DNA of 64,000 nucleotides from Blattabacterium cuenoti BPAA (GTDB taxonomy: Bacteria > Bacteroidota > Bacteroidia > Flavobacteriales > Blattabacteriaceae). The translations under genes were made by a program, and so were the position numbers. The notes under the pieces were generated by a model. That model had not been told where the DNA came from. It was given only the letters and a program-made list of their open reading frames with translations, and did not search any database. The stretch is from contig NC_020510.1 in assembly GCF_000348805.1 (NCBI RefSeq), forward strand, positions 124,001-188,000. Reading direction: 5' to 3'. Positions within the stretch are counted from its first letter, which is position 1. Each line of letters begins with the position of its first letter. Below, piece by piece: positions 46,977 to 57,167 of the stretch.

Positions 46977-47704
46977 TCGGCATCATTAAAAAAAATCTTT
47001 TATCAGAAGGAAAAACAAAAAAAATATATACAACTAATAATCCATTTGAAGTATTAATTCATCATAAAGATAATATTACGGCTTTGAATGGATTAAAAAA
47101 AAATTTTTTACAAGATAAAGGAATCTTAAACAATGAAATAACTACATTAATTTTTAAATTTTTAATTTCTTGTGAAATTAAAACTCATTTTATACGAAAA
47201 GTAAACAACAGAGAGCAATTATGTCATAAAGTAGATCCAATTCCTTTAGAATTTGTTGTTCGTAATATTACTTCGGGAAGTATATCTAAACGTTTGGGAA
47301 TCAAAGAAGGAATTTTTATATCAAATCCTATTTTTGAAATTTTTTATAAAAATGATCAATTAAAAGATCCCTTAATTAATGATCATCATGCAGTATTTCT
47401 AAAAATTCTTTCTTATGAAGAATTAAATATCATTTATAGTATGACATCAAAAATCAACTATTTTTTAAAAAAATATTTTTTAGATAAAAATATTCTATTG
47501 GTTGATTTTAAAATAGAATTTGGGAAAAATCATAGAAACGAGATAATGCTTTCCGATGAAATTAGTCCAGATACTTGTCGTTTTTGGGATAAAAAAACAA
47601 TGAAAAAATTAGATAAAGATTTATTTAGAATGGGTTTCAAAGAAAAAGTATTTGACATTTATATGGAGATCTTAAAAAGATTGAATCTAAGTTCATCCAT
47701 TTAA
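46973..47704 (+). CDS. purC: SAICAR synthetase
   Basis: PurC joins CAIR and aspartate. The 243-residue protein has LLSEGKTKKIYTTNN near 9 (ATP lysine), FIRKVNNREQLCHKVDPIPL near 67, EFVVRNITSGSISKRLGI near 88, LLVDFKIEFGKN near 179 and LSDEISPDTCRFWDK near 196. It is coupled by ATGA to purE and is followed 8 bp later by purF. Confidence 0.96.
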   Translation: MIGIIKKNLLSEGKTKKIYTTNNPFEVLIHHKDNITALNGLKKNFLQDKGILNNEITTLIFKFLISCEIKTHFIRKVNNREQLCHKVDPIPLEFVVRNITSGSISKRLGIKEGIFISNPIFEIFYKNDQLKDPLINDHHAVFLKILSYEELNIIYSMTSKINYFLKKYFLDKNILLVDFKIEFGKNHRNEIMLSDEISPDTCRFWDKKTMKKLDKDLFRMGFKEKVFDIYMEILKRLNLSSSI

Positions 47705-47712
47705 AATAAATA

Positions 47713-49179
47713 ATGGTCCAAAGATTTTCTTTTTTCAAAAAGATGATATATAAATTATATCCTTATATTCTGAAAAATAATTCTTTTGATAAGTTTCATG
47801 ATGAATGTGGTATTTTTGGGATTTTTTCTCCTTATAAAGTAGACACCTTTTCTTTAATTCAATTTGGATTATTTGCATTACAACATAGAGGACAAGAAGC
47901 TTGTGGTTTTTCTGTTTTACAAGATGGATTTATTATATCACATAAAAGCGAAGGACTTGTTTTAGATTTTTTTAGAAAAATTTCAAATTCTGAATGTTAT
48001 CATGGAAATGCTGTGATTGGACATACTCGTTATTCTACAGAAGGAGGACAAAGTAAAAAAAATATTCAACCTTTTTTTGGAGAAGATTCCTATGGAAAGA
48101 GTATTATATCTATAGTCCATAATGGAAATTTGGTCAATGCTAAAAATATTCGTAAAAAACTGGAGTCCAAAGGAATAAATTTTATATCCGAATATTCAGA
48201 TTCTGAAGTCATTTTACGTTTAATACAAAAATATTTATCAGAATCTGATAACAGTTTAGAAAAAGCTATTCAAAAAACAACTATTGATATTAAAGGAGCT
48301 TATTCTGTGATTGTACTTATGGATAATAAAATGGCTGCATTCAGAGATCCAAATGGAATACGTCCTTTATGTTATGGAATGTTGAATGAATCCACTTATA
48401 TATTTAGTTCTGAAACTTGTGGAATAGATTCTGTTGGAGGTTTTTACGTTAGAGATTTATTACCAGGAGAAATAATCATTGTAGATCAAAAAAAATCAAT
48501 TCAATTCTCTCTAATTACAGAAAAAAAAAATACAAAAAAAAGAATATGTTCTTTTGAATATATTTATTTTTCTCGTCCTGATTCTTTAATTGAAAATATA
48601 AATGTTTATGAAATTCGTGAAAAAAGTGGAGAAAAACTTTATGAACAACATCCAGTAGAAGCGGATGTTGTTATTGGAGTTCCAGATTCTGGAGTTCCAG
48701 CTTCTATTGGGTATTCTAAAGCTTCTGGAATCCCTTTCAAACCAATTTTAGTAAAAAATAAATATATTGGAAGATCTTTTATTATCCCTAAACAGGAAAT
48801 GCGTGAAAAAATGGTAAACTTAAAATTAAATCCTATATTAGATGAAATAAAAGGAAAACGGATTGTGATTATTGATGATTCTATAGTTCGTGGAACTACT
48901 AGTCGGAGATTAGTTTACATATTAAGAAAAGCAGGAGCTAAAGAGATTCATTTTAGAAGTGCCTCTCCTCCTATTATAGGCCCATGTTATTTAGGAGTAA
49001 ATACTCCTAGTAAAAAAGATCTCATCTCATATAATCATATTGATAAAAAAGATATAGAAAGAATTCTAAATGTAGATAGTTTAGAATTTTTAAGCATGAA
49101 TAACTTGATAGATATTCTTGGAAGTGTTCATTATTGTTTTGGTTGTTTTACCGGAAATTATCCAGTTCAAAAAAACTAA
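47713..49179 (+). CDS. purF: Amidophosphoribosyltransferase, propeptide and Fe-S type
   Basis: PurF makes phosphoribosylamine from PRPP and glutamine, the committed step of purine synthesis. The nucleophilic cysteine lies in DECGIFGIFSPYK near 33, preceded by about 30 residues, so a propeptide must be cut as in Bacillus PurF. An in-frame ATG at residue 12 is an alternative start. Cysteines in CSFEYIYFSRPDS, GPCYLGV and YCFGCFTGNY are placed like the 4Fe-4S ligands of the Bacillus enzyme. The PRPP loop is IVIIDDSIVRGTTSRRLVYI near 386. Confidence 0.95.
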   Translation: MVQRFSFFKKMIYKLYPYILKNNSFDKFHDECGIFGIFSPYKVDTFSLIQFGLFALQHRGQEACGFSVLQDGFIISHKSEGLVLDFFRKISNSECYHGNAVIGHTRYSTEGGQSKKNIQPFFGEDSYGKSIISIVHNGNLVNAKNIRKKLESKGINFISEYSDSEVILRLIQKYLSESDNSLEKAIQKTTIDIKGAYSVIVLMDNKMAAFRDPNGIRPLCYGMLNESTYIFSSETCGIDSVGGFYVRDLLPGEIIIVDQKKSIQFSLITEKKNTKKRICSFEYIYFSRPDSLIENINVYEIREKSGEKLYEQHPVEADVVIGVPDSGVPASIGYSKASGIPFKPILVKNKYIGRSFIIPKQEMREKMVNLKLNPILDEIKGKRIVIIDDSIVRGTTSRRLVYILRKAGAKEIHFRSASPPIIGPCYLGVNTPSKKDLISYNHIDKKDIERILNVDSLEFLSMNNLIDILGSVHYCFGCFTGNYPVQKN

Positions 49180-49191
49180 TTTTATATAAAA

Positions 49192-50178
49192 GTGAAAAAG
49201 AGCAACAAGACTATATGCAAAAAAATTAATAAGATTATAGAAAATACTTATAACAATAGAGTAATGAGTACGCTAGATCATTTTTCTAGTTTTTATAAAA
49301 TATATGAATGTGGATATAAGGAACCTATTTTAGTATCTGGAGTTGATGGAGTAGGAACAAAATTACGTTTAGCAATTGACTGTAAAAAATACAGCGTGAT
49401 TGGAGAAGATTGTTTTGCGATGTGTGCCAATGATGTTTTATGTCATGGAGCTCGTCCTTTATTTTTTTTAGATTATTTAGCTTGTGGAAAACTAGATTTT
49501 ACTATTGTAGAAAAAATTTTACAAGGAATAGCTATTTCTTGTAAAAAAACCAACACCTGTTTGATTGGAGGAGAAACTGCAGAAATGTCTGGAATTTATA
49601 AAGAATATGATTATGATATAGCTGGATTTTGTGTTGGAATTGTAGAAAAGAATCATATAGTAGATGGAAAAAAATTAATTCAAGAAAAAGATATTTTGAT
49701 AGGACTTCCTTCATCAGGTGTACATAGTAATGGCTTTTCTATAATTAGAAATATTTTTTCTAAAGAAGATTTTATGAATTCTTTTCAAAAAAAACCGTTT
49801 TATGAAACGCTTTTAATTCCAACTAGAATTTATCATTCTCCTATTCATGCTTTATTAAAAGAATTTTTGATACATGGATTAGCTCATATTACTGGAGGAG
49901 GAATATCAGATAATCTATCTAGAATTCTTCCAGAAAATTTATCAGCTATAGTGGAAAAAGAAAAAATTCCGATTCAACCTGTTTTCAATTATATTCAAAA
50001 GAAAGGAAATCTATCAGAATATAAAATGTGGAGTACTTTTAATATGGGAGTAGGAATGATTATTGTATGTTCTTTTCAAGAGAAAGATTCGATTTTAAAT
50101 CAACTTCATTTTTTAAGAGAAAAACCCTTTATTTTGGGTCATATTGTAAAAGGAAATAAAAAAGTATTTTTGAAATAA
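49192..50178 (+). CDS. purM: Phosphoribosylformylglycinamidine cyclo-ligase
   Basis: PurM closes the imidazole ring to AIR. The start is GTG at 49192. In 328 residues it has LVSGVDGVGTKLRLAIDCKK near 47, MCANDVLCHGARPLFFLDYL near 77, TCLIGGETAEMSGIY near 121, LIGLPSSGVHSNGFS near 169 and GLAHITGGGISDNLSRILPE near 226. It belongs to the same dimeric family as the synthetase halves of PurL. It lies 12 bp after purF and 10 bp before purN. Confidence 0.96.
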   Translation: MKKSNKTICKKINKIIENTYNNRVMSTLDHFSSFYKIYECGYKEPILVSGVDGVGTKLRLAIDCKKYSVIGEDCFAMCANDVLCHGARPLFFLDYLACGKLDFTIVEKILQGIAISCKKTNTCLIGGETAEMSGIYKEYDYDIAGFCVGIVEKNHIVDGKKLIQEKDILIGLPSSGVHSNGFSIIRNIFSKEDFMNSFQKKPFYETLLIPTRIYHSPIHALLKEFLIHGLAHITGGGISDNLSRILPENLSAIVEKEKIPIQPVFNYIQKKGNLSEYKMWSTFNMGVGMIIVCSFQEKDSILNQLHFLREKPFILGHIVKGNKKVFLK

Positions 50179-50188
50179 AAATATTTTC

Positions 50189-50755
50189 ATGAAAAAAATA
50201 GCGATTTTTGTTTCTGGAAAGGGGACCAATATGCAGCATATTTTTCAAGCAATTAAAAACGGAAAGCTTTCTCATGTAATGGTAAATTTAGTGATTTCTG
50301 ATAGATGGTGTAAAGCAATTCAATATGCATTAAAAGAAAATGTTTCAGTATTTTCTTTAATAAAAACTAAAAAAAAATTTCTTTCTAAAGAAATAGATAA
50401 TCTACTTGTAAGATACATTCCGGATATTATAGTTCTTTCAGGATTTCTTTCTATACTTGATGCAGAGTTTTGTGAAAAATGGGTTAATAAAGTTATAAAT
50501 ATTCATCCTTCTCTGTTGCCTAAATATGGTGGAAAAGGAATGTATGGAATAAAAATACATCAAGAAGTTATAAAAAATAAAGAAAAAATATCAGGAGCTA
50601 CCGTTCATTATGTCACAAAAAACGTGGATTTAGGGGATATTATTTTGAAAAAGACATGTATAATTGATTCAGGGGAGACTCCAGTATCTTTATCAAAGAA
50701 AGTTTCTATAATAGAAAAAAAAATATTAATTCAATCTATTAACAAACTTTTATAA
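50189..50755 (+). CDS. purN: Phosphoribosylglycinamide formyltransferase
   Basis: PurN transfers a formyl group from formyl-tetrahydrofolate to GAR. The 188-residue protein has IAIFVSGKGTNMQHIFQAI near 4 (phosphate loop), VLSGFLSILDAEFCEKW near 87, the catalytic Asn-His in VINIHPSLLPKYGGKGMYG near 104, and GATVHYVTKNVDLGDIIL near 134 with the catalytic Asp. The usual tight operon spacing is kept on both sides. Confidence 0.95.
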   Translation: MKKIAIFVSGKGTNMQHIFQAIKNGKLSHVMVNLVISDRWCKAIQYALKENVSVFSLIKTKKKFLSKEIDNLLVRYIPDIIVLSGFLSILDAEFCEKWVNKVINIHPSLLPKYGGKGMYGIKIHQEVIKNKEKISGATVHYVTKNVDLGDIILKKTCIIDSGETPVSLSKKVSIIEKKILIQSINKLL

Positions 50756-50791
50756 TTATTTATTATATACTTAAAAAGTAACAATGTCTTT

Positions 50792-52321
50792 ATGAAAAGA
50801 GCTTTGGTCAGTGTTTATGAAAAAAATGATAAATTATTGAATTTCGTCAGTTTTTTAGATAAAAAAGGATATCAAATAGTTTCTACTGGAGGTACCTATC
50901 AATTTTTTGTAAAAAAAGGAGTATCAAATCTCAGAAAAGTTTATGATTTGACTTCTTTTCCTGAAATTTTAGATGGAAAAGTCAAAACCATTCATCCTAA
51001 TATATATGCAGGAATTTTAGCCAATCGTTCCGTTGAACAACATATGAAATTGATTCATTCTCAAAATATTCATCTTATTGATATGGTATTAGTGAATTTT
51101 TATCCATTTTTTGAAAAAATGGATAAAAATTCTATAGATATTAATTCCATAATAGAATTTATTGATATTGGGGGGCCATCTATGCTTAGAGCAGCTGCTA
51201 AGAATTTTTTACATGTCACCGCTATTATAGATCATAATGATTATCAATTTGTTCAATCTGAAATTGAACATTATGGATCTCCTTCATTAAAATTGAGAAA
51301 AAAATTAGCAGGAAAAGTATTTAATTTTACTTCTGCTTATGATTCTGCTATTTCTCAATATCTTTTAGATGATCAATTTCCCATGTATTTACATTCTTCT
51401 TATAAAAAAAAAATGAATCTCCGTTATGGAGAAAATCCTCATCAAAAAGCCGCTTATTATGTTAATACAATCCATAAAAAAGGATCAATGCGAAATTTTA
51501 TTCAATTACATGGAAGGAGACTATCATTGAATAATTTAAGAGATATGGATATAGCATGGAAGGTGGTTTCTCAATTTTCTGAACCTGCTTGTTGTACCGT
51601 GAAACATTCCACTCCTTGTGGAGTCGCATTAGGAAAAAATATTATTGAAGCATTTCAAAAAACTTATTATGCAGACACTATTTCGTCTTTTGGAGGAATA
51701 CTGGCGGTAAATGTCCCAATTACAAAAGAATTAGCAAAAGAAATTAATCATATTTTTTTAGAAGCAGTTCTTTCTCCAAGTTATGAAACAGATGTTTTGA
51801 ACATTTTAAAAATCAAGAAAAATATTAGAATTATTAGTATTAGTGAACCTATTTCAAATCAACTAGAATATGTGCAAATAGACGGAGGTATTTTAGTACA
51901 AGAATCAGATTCTTTTTTTCCTTATGAAGGAAATTACAAAATAGTTACTAAAAAAAAATTTAGTAATCAAGAACTTCAATCTTTATTTTTTGCTCAAAAA
52001 GTAGTAAAATACGTAAAGTCTAATGCAATTGTTGTAGCTAAAGGTACACAAACTTTAGGCATTTCGGGGGGGCAAACTAATAGAATTTGGGCTGCTCGTC
52101 AAGCTATAGAAAGAGCTTTAGAAAAAAGTAAAGAGGGATTAGTTCTCGTATCCGATGCTTTTTTTCCTTTTCGAGATGTTGTAGATGAATCGGCTCGTTC
52201 TGGTGGGATCCGTGCGATTCTTCAACCAGGAGGATCCATCCGTGATGAAGAATCGGTGAAAGCTTGTAATGATCATGGAATTGCAATGGCTTTTACTGGA
52301 AGAAGACACTTTAAACATTAA
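50792..52321 (+). CDS. purH: Bifunctional AICAR transformylase/IMP cyclohydrolase
   Basis: PurH carries the last two steps to IMP. In 509 residues the N-terminal MGS-like cyclohydrolase domain (about 1-190) has ALVSVYEKNDKLLNFVSFL, STGGTYQFF and DGKVKTIHPNIYAGILANR. The transformylase part follows, with LRYGENPHQKAAYYV near 210, TVKHSTPCGVALGKN near 270 (catalytic Lys-His), KSNAIVVAKGTQTLGISGGQ near 411 and DAFFPFRDVVDESARSGGIR near 452. purD begins 5 bp after it. Confidence 0.97.
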   Translation: MKRALVSVYEKNDKLLNFVSFLDKKGYQIVSTGGTYQFFVKKGVSNLRKVYDLTSFPEILDGKVKTIHPNIYAGILANRSVEQHMKLIHSQNIHLIDMVLVNFYPFFEKMDKNSIDINSIIEFIDIGGPSMLRAAAKNFLHVTAIIDHNDYQFVQSEIEHYGSPSLKLRKKLAGKVFNFTSAYDSAISQYLLDDQFPMYLHSSYKKKMNLRYGENPHQKAAYYVNTIHKKGSMRNFIQLHGRRLSLNNLRDMDIAWKVVSQFSEPACCTVKHSTPCGVALGKNIIEAFQKTYYADTISSFGGILAVNVPITKELAKEINHIFLEAVLSPSYETDVLNILKIKKNIRIISISEPISNQLEYVQIDGGILVQESDSFFPYEGNYKIVTKKKFSNQELQSLFFAQKVVKYVKSNAIVVAKGTQTLGISGGQTNRIWAARQAIERALEKSKEGLVLVSDAFFPFRDVVDESARSGGIRAILQPGGSIRDEESVKACNDHGIAMAFTGRRHFKH

Positions 52322-52326
52322 AAAAA

Positions 52327-53562
52327 ATGAAAATTTTAATTCTTGGAGGCGGAGGACGTGAACATGCCATGGGAAAAAAATTATTGGAAGATGATCATTC
52401 TATTCATCTTTATTTTTATCCTGGGAATGGAGGAACAAGTATAATAGGAAGAAATATTGAAAATCATTATACGGTATTGGATTTAGGTTTTTTTGCTAAA
52501 AAAAATGCAATAGATATAACTATTGTAGGATCCGAATTTTTTTTATTAGAAGGAGTTGTAGACATTTTTCAAAATTTGGGATTAAAAATAGTTGGCCCCC
52601 ATTATTTAGCTGCTAAACTTGAGGGGAATAGAATTTTTGCTAAATCCTTTATGGAAAAATATGGAATTCGTACTCCTAAATATAATATTTTTTCTTGCTA
52701 TGAAAAAGCTATAAATTTTTTGAAAAAAAATACAAATTCTATAGCAATTAAAACTAATGGAATAGCTGCAGGAAAAGGAGTCATTTTATCCCATAATCAA
52801 AATGACGCTATAAGAGCTTTAAAAAATATTATGATCGAAAAAAAATTTGGAAAATCTGGAAATCAAATTATCATAGAAGAATTTTTGCAAGGAAAAGAAG
52901 CTTCTATCATATCTATTTTCAATGGAAAAAACATTATTCCTTTCTTATCGGCTAAAGATTATAAAAAAATAGGAGAAAATGAAACAGGATTGAATACAGG
53001 AGGAATGGGGGCCATTGTTCCCAATCCATATATAACCAATTCTATTTGGATAGATTTTAAAAAAAATATTTTAGAACCTACTTTAAAAGGATTAATTATG
53101 GAAAAATTAACTTTTTTTGGATTTCTATATTTTGGATTAATGATTACTTATAATAAAGTTTATTTATTAGAATACAATACTCGGATCGGAGATCCTGAAG
53201 CTCAAACTTTGTTTCCATTAATGAAAAGTAATTTTTTAAATCTCATTCAATCTTCTTTTCAACATCAAGAAATATCTATTGATTGGAAAAAATTATGTTC
53301 TTGTTGTGTTGTTTTATCATCTAGAGGATATCCTGAAAAATATGAAAGTGGAAAAATTATAGAAGGGGTAAATTCTTTAAAAGAACCTTTTTATATTGCT
53401 GGAGCAGAAATAAAACAAAAAAAATGGATAACATCAAGTGGACGAGTTCTCAATATAGTAGGAATAGGAAATACTATTCAGGAGGCCAGAAAGAAAGCTT
53501 ATGAAAAGGTCAAAACAATTCAATTTGAAAATTTGTATTTCAGAAAAGATATTGGTTTATAA
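52327..53562 (+). CDS. purD: Phosphoribosylamine-glycine ligase
   Basis: PurD is the ATP-grasp enzyme that makes GAR. In 411 residues it has ILGGGGREHAMGKKL near 4, the ATP-grasp loop IKTNGIAAGKGVILSHNQ near 139, IEEFLQGKEASIISIFNG near 181, ETGLNTGGMGAIVPNPYI near 219 and YNTRIGDPEAQTLFPLMKS near 280. It is shorter than the roughly 425-430 residues usual elsewhere but lacks no motif. Confidence 0.96.
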   Translation: MKILILGGGGREHAMGKKLLEDDHSIHLYFYPGNGGTSIIGRNIENHYTVLDLGFFAKKNAIDITIVGSEFFLLEGVVDIFQNLGLKIVGPHYLAAKLEGNRIFAKSFMEKYGIRTPKYNIFSCYEKAINFLKKNTNSIAIKTNGIAAGKGVILSHNQNDAIRALKNIMIEKKFGKSGNQIIIEEFLQGKEASIISIFNGKNIIPFLSAKDYKKIGENETGLNTGGMGAIVPNPYITNSIWIDFKKNILEPTLKGLIMEKLTFFGFLYFGLMITYNKVYLLEYNTRIGDPEAQTLFPLMKSNFLNLIQSSFQHQEISIDWKKLCSCCVVLSSRGYPEKYESGKIIEGVNSLKEPFYIAGAEIKQKKWITSSGRVLNIVGIGNTIQEARKKAYEKVKTIQFENLYFRKDIGL

Positions 53563-53572
53563 TTAAACAAAC

Positions 53573-55126
53573 ATGAAAAAAGATTTTATACTCATATTAG
53601 ATTTTGGATCTCAATATAGTCATATAATTGCTAGAAAAATTCGAGATATAGGAGTATATACTTTATTAGTATATCATTATCAAGATATTTCTATATCTCA
53701 TGTAATTTCTAAACAAAAACCTAAAGGGATTATTCTGTCAGGAGGTCCTTTTTCTGTTTATGAAAAAGGTTCTCCATTAGTATCCAAAAATATTTTTCAT
53801 CTAAATATTCCTATATTCGGAATTTGTTATGGAATGCAACTTATTTCTTTTCTTTTTGGAGGAAAAATAAAAAAATCAAAATTTAAAGAATATGGAAAAT
53901 CCTATTTGATCATAGATCATCCTAATAATAATCTATTTTATGGAATTCCCAATAAATCTGTTGTTTGGATGAGTCATTTTGATGAAGTAAAAAATATTCC
54001 AAAAGAATTTCAAGTAATCGGACATACATCATCTTGTGATGTTGCAGCTTTTAGTCATCTTAATAAAGATATTTATGCCGTTCAATTTCATCCAGAAGTA
54101 AAAAACACAGAATATGGAATCTCTATGTTGAAAAATTTTGTTTTTCACATTTGTAAATGTAATTTGAATTGGAAATTCAATAATTTTGTTAAAAATACGA
54201 TAGAAAATATTAAACAACGTGTAAATAAAAAAAAAGTTATACTAGGTTTTTCTGGAGGAGTAGATTCTTTTATTACTGCTTACATTATTTATAAAGCGAT
54301 TGGTAATTCTTTGAATTGTATTTTCGTAGATACAGGATTACTATTAGAAACTGAGAAAGAAAAAATATATTCTTTATGCAAAAAAATGCCTTTTTCTATA
54401 AAAATAATAGATGCTAAAAATCAGTTTTTATCTAAATTAATTGGAATTGTAGATCCTGAAATAAAAAGAAAAGTTATAGGAAGGGAATTTCTTTCTATTT
54501 TTCAAGAAGAATCAAAAAAAATTAAAAATGTTGAATTTTTAGCACAAGGTACTATTTATTCCGATGTGATTGAATCTTCTGTTTTTTCGAAACATTCAAG
54601 TGAGTCTATCAAATCCCATCATAATGTAGGAGGATTACCAAAAACATTCATGAAATTAAAACTCATTGAGCCATTAAAACAATTATTTAAAGATGAAGTC
54701 AGAAAAATAGGAGAAAAATTGGGTCTTCCAAAAGAAATTTTATATCGTCATCCATTTCCTGGACCTGGATTAGGAATTCGTATTATTGGAGAAATCAATG
54801 AAAAAAAAATTTCTATTTTAAAACAAGCAGAAAATATTCTTTTACAAGAATTAAAAAAATTTAATATTTACAACTCTGTAACTCAGGCTTTTATTGTTTT
54901 ATTGCCTGTAAAATCTGTAGGGATCAAAGGGGATAAACGAGCGTATGAGTATGCAGCTATATTACGTGTCATAAACACCGAAGATTTTATGACTGCTACT
55001 TTTTCACATTTATCTTACGATTTTTTAGAAAAAGTTTCAAATAGAATTACTAATGAAGTTGATGGAATTAATAGAATTGCATACGATATTACCTCTAAAC
55101 CTCCATCTACTATTGAATGGGAATGA
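53573..55126 (+). CDS. guaA: GMP synthase (glutamine-hydrolysing)
   Basis: GuaA aminates XMP to GMP. In 517 residues the glutaminase domain (about 1-190) has ILDFGSQYSHIIARKIRDIG, the nucleophile in GICYGMQLISFLFGGK near 84, and His-Glu in AVQFHPEVKNTEYG. The ATP-pyrophosphatase domain has the P-loop GFSGGVDSFITAYI near 225, and the dimerisation domain has HPFPGPGLGIRIIGEI near 396, with the C-terminus ending KPPSTIEWE. It ends the purine block, convergent with accD. guaB is not in the window. Confidence 0.97.
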   Translation: MKKDFILILDFGSQYSHIIARKIRDIGVYTLLVYHYQDISISHVISKQKPKGIILSGGPFSVYEKGSPLVSKNIFHLNIPIFGICYGMQLISFLFGGKIKKSKFKEYGKSYLIIDHPNNNLFYGIPNKSVVWMSHFDEVKNIPKEFQVIGHTSSCDVAAFSHLNKDIYAVQFHPEVKNTEYGISMLKNFVFHICKCNLNWKFNNFVKNTIENIKQRVNKKKVILGFSGGVDSFITAYIIYKAIGNSLNCIFVDTGLLLETEKEKIYSLCKKMPFSIKIIDAKNQFLSKLIGIVDPEIKRKVIGREFLSIFQEESKKIKNVEFLAQGTIYSDVIESSVFSKHSSESIKSHHNVGGLPKTFMKLKLIEPLKQLFKDEVRKIGEKLGLPKEILYRHPFPGPGLGIRIIGEINEKKISILKQAENILLQELKKFNIYNSVTQAFIVLLPVKSVGIKGDKRAYEYAAILRVINTEDFMTATFSHLSYDFLEKVSNRITNEVDGINRIAYDITSKPPSTIEWE

Positions 55127-55131
55127 TTTTT

Positions 55132-55971
55132 TCATATCATCATAGAAACTAATTTATATATATTTTTTTTTAATTCTGTTCTAGGAGAAATTAAATCGAT
55201 AAAACCATGATCCATTAAAAATTCTGCGGTTTGAAATCCTTCTGGAAGATCTTTTCCGATTGTTTCTCTAATTACTCTAGGTCCAGCAAATCCAATCATA
55301 GCTCCTGGTTCAGCTATATTGATATCTCCAAGTAAAGAATAAGAAGCCGTCACCCCTCCCGTTGTTGGATCCGTCAAAACAGAAATATAAGGAATTTTAG
55401 CATCACGTAATTGAGTCAGTCTAGCTATCGTTTTAGCCATTTGCATTAATGAAAAAGAGGACTCCATTATTCTTGCTCCTCCCGATTTAGAAATTAATAT
55501 ATATGGATATTTTTTTTCAATACAATATTTGATAGCTCTAGATATTTTTTCTCCTACTACGGATCCCATGGATCCTCCTATAAATGAAAAATCCATACAA
55601 GATATCACTACATTTATAGTTTGAATTTTTCCAACCCCTGTTCTAATAGCATCATACAAATTTGTTTTTTTTCGTGTTTCTTGAATTCTATCTGTATATT
55701 TTTTATAATCTTCCCATTTCATAGGATCTTTGCTCATCATTTTTACATTCATTTCTAAAAATTTTCCATGATCAAAAAGAATTTCAAAATATTCTTTACT
55801 ATGAATTCTTACATGATATCCATCTTCTGGACTAACATAAGCGTTTTTTTTTAACTCTTCTGTATCTATAATTTTTCCGCTAGAAGTTCTATACCAAATT
55901 CCTTTTGGTAAATCCTTTCTCTCGTTTATAGATGTTATAATATTCTTTTTTTTTCTTAAAAACCAAGCCAT
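55132..55971 (-). CDS. accD: Acetyl-CoA carboxylase carboxyltransferase subunit beta
   Basis: AccD, with AccA, moves the carboxyl group from biotin to acetyl-CoA. The 279-residue protein has [16 protein letters not shown] near 132, [20 protein letters not shown] near 156, [20 protein letters not shown] near 196 and [20 protein letters not shown] near 222. The N-terminal Cys4 zinc finger of E. coli AccD is replaced by [20 protein letters not shown], then YVSPEDGYH, with no cysteines. To my memory this loss is general in Bacteroidetes AccD. It lies 7 bp after fbaA on the same strand. Confidence 0.95.
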   Translation of the reverse strand: MAWFLRKKKNIITSINERKDLPKGIWYRTSSGKIIDTEELKKNAYVSPEDGYHVRIHSKEYFEILFDHGKFLEMNVKMMSKDPMKWEDYKKYTDRIQETRKKTNLYDAIRTGVGKIQTINVVISCMDFSFIGGSMGSVVGEKISRAIKYCIEKKYPYILISKSGGARIMESSFSLMQMAKTIARLTQLRDAKIPYISVLTDPTTGGVTASYSLLGDINIAEPGAMIGFAGPRVIRETIGKDLPEGFQTAEFLMDHGFIDLISPRTELKKNIYKLVSMMI

Positions 55972-55978
55972 GGTTGTT

Positions 55979-57049
55979 TTATAAAGTATTAATATTATTC
56001 ATAAATTCAAAATATTTTTTTAAAATCATTTTAAAAGATTTCTCTCCTTCTCTTAACCATATTCTAGGGTCATAATATTTTTTATTAGGAATATGTTTTC
56101 CTTTTGGATTTCCTATTTGTTTTTTTAAGTATTCCTTATTTTGATTCATATAATCTCGAACTCCACAAGTAAAAGCATATTGTAAATCAGTATCTACATT
56201 CATTTTCACAACTCCGTAATTAATAGCTTCTTGTATTTCCTTTTTAGTAGATCCTGATCCTCCGTGAAAAACTAAAGAGACTGGTTTTTTTGTCTTAGTA
56301 TGAAATTTTTTTTGTATATATTCTTGTGTATTTTTTAAAATTTCAGGACGAAGCATAACATTTCCAGGTTTATAAACTCCATGAACGTTTCCAAAAGAAG
56401 CAGCTATAATAAAATTATCACTGATTTTCATTAATTTTTCATAGGCATAAGAAACCTCTTTGGGTTGAGTATAAAGTTTATTATTTTCAATATTGGAATT
56501 GTCTATTCCATCCTCTTCTCCTCCCGTTACACCAAGTTCTATTTCAAGGGTCATTTTACTTTTATTCATTCTATCAAAATACTGTTCACAAATGTTAATA
56601 TTTTCTTTTAAAGATTCTTGAGAAAGATCTAACATATGTGAGCTGAATAACGTTTTTCCAAAACGTTTATAATATTTTTCATTGACTTCTATCAATCCAT
56701 CTATCCATGGAAGAATAGATTTAGAACAATGATCTGTATGAAGAATAACCGTTGTTTGATAATATGATGCTAATTCATGAATATGCATAGCACAAACAAT
56801 CGAACCTTGAATTGCGGCTTTTTCTTTTTCATTATTTAATCCTTTTCCAGCATTAAAAATCGCCCCTCCATTAGATAATTGAATAATAACAGGAGAATTT
56901 ACTTCTGCAGCTGTTTCCATAACTGCATTCATAGTATTAGATCCAATAACGTTTACAGCAGGTATAGAAAAAACGTTCTCCTTAGCGTATTCGAATATTT
57001 CTTTAACAAGATTACCAGTAGCTACTCCAGTAGGAAATTTTTTAGACAT
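55979..57049 (-). CDS. fbaA: Class II fructose-bisphosphate aldolase
   Basis: This zinc-dependent aldolase acts in glycolysis and gluconeogenesis. In 356 residues it has the zinc and catalytic segment [20 protein letters not shown] near 101-120, [14 protein letters not shown] near 167, [12 protein letters not shown] near 219, [18 protein letters not shown] near 261 and [20 protein letters not shown] near 283. It is the longer type IIA form. It is divergent from the helicase gene and is followed by accD on its own strand. Confidence 0.96.
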   Translation of the reverse strand: MSKKFPTGVATGNLVKEIFEYAKENVFSIPAVNVIGSNTMNAVMETAAEVNSPVIIQLSNGGAIFNAGKGLNNEKEKAAIQGSIVCAMHIHELASYYQTTVILHTDHCSKSILPWIDGLIEVNEKYYKRFGKTLFSSHMLDLSQESLKENINICEQYFDRMNKSKMTLEIELGVTGGEEDGIDNSNIENNKLYTQPKEVSYAYEKLMKISDNFIIAASFGNVHGVYKPGNVMLRPEILKNTQEYIQKKFHTKTKKPVSLVFHGGSGSTKKEIQEAINYGVVKMNVDTDLQYAFTCGVRDYMNQNKEYLKKQIGNPKGKHIPNKKYYDPRIWLREGEKSFKMILKKYFEFMNNINTL

Positions 57050-57079
57050 GTGTTTAAAATTTATTTTAACAAGGATTCA

Positions 57080-57087
57080 CAAATGTA
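57080..57087 (-). promoter_or_regulatory. Possible -7 element upstream of fbaA
   Basis: On the minus strand TACATTTG matches TAnnTTTG and would give a leader of roughly 24 nt before the fbaA ATG. I see no TTG -33 element upstream. Weak alone. Confidence 0.3.
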
Positions 57088-57167
57088 AAAAAAAGTATTT
57101 TTTTAGTATAGAGAATTTATCTTTTAAAAGATATGAAAAAATTTTTATTAAATTAATAAAATTCAAT

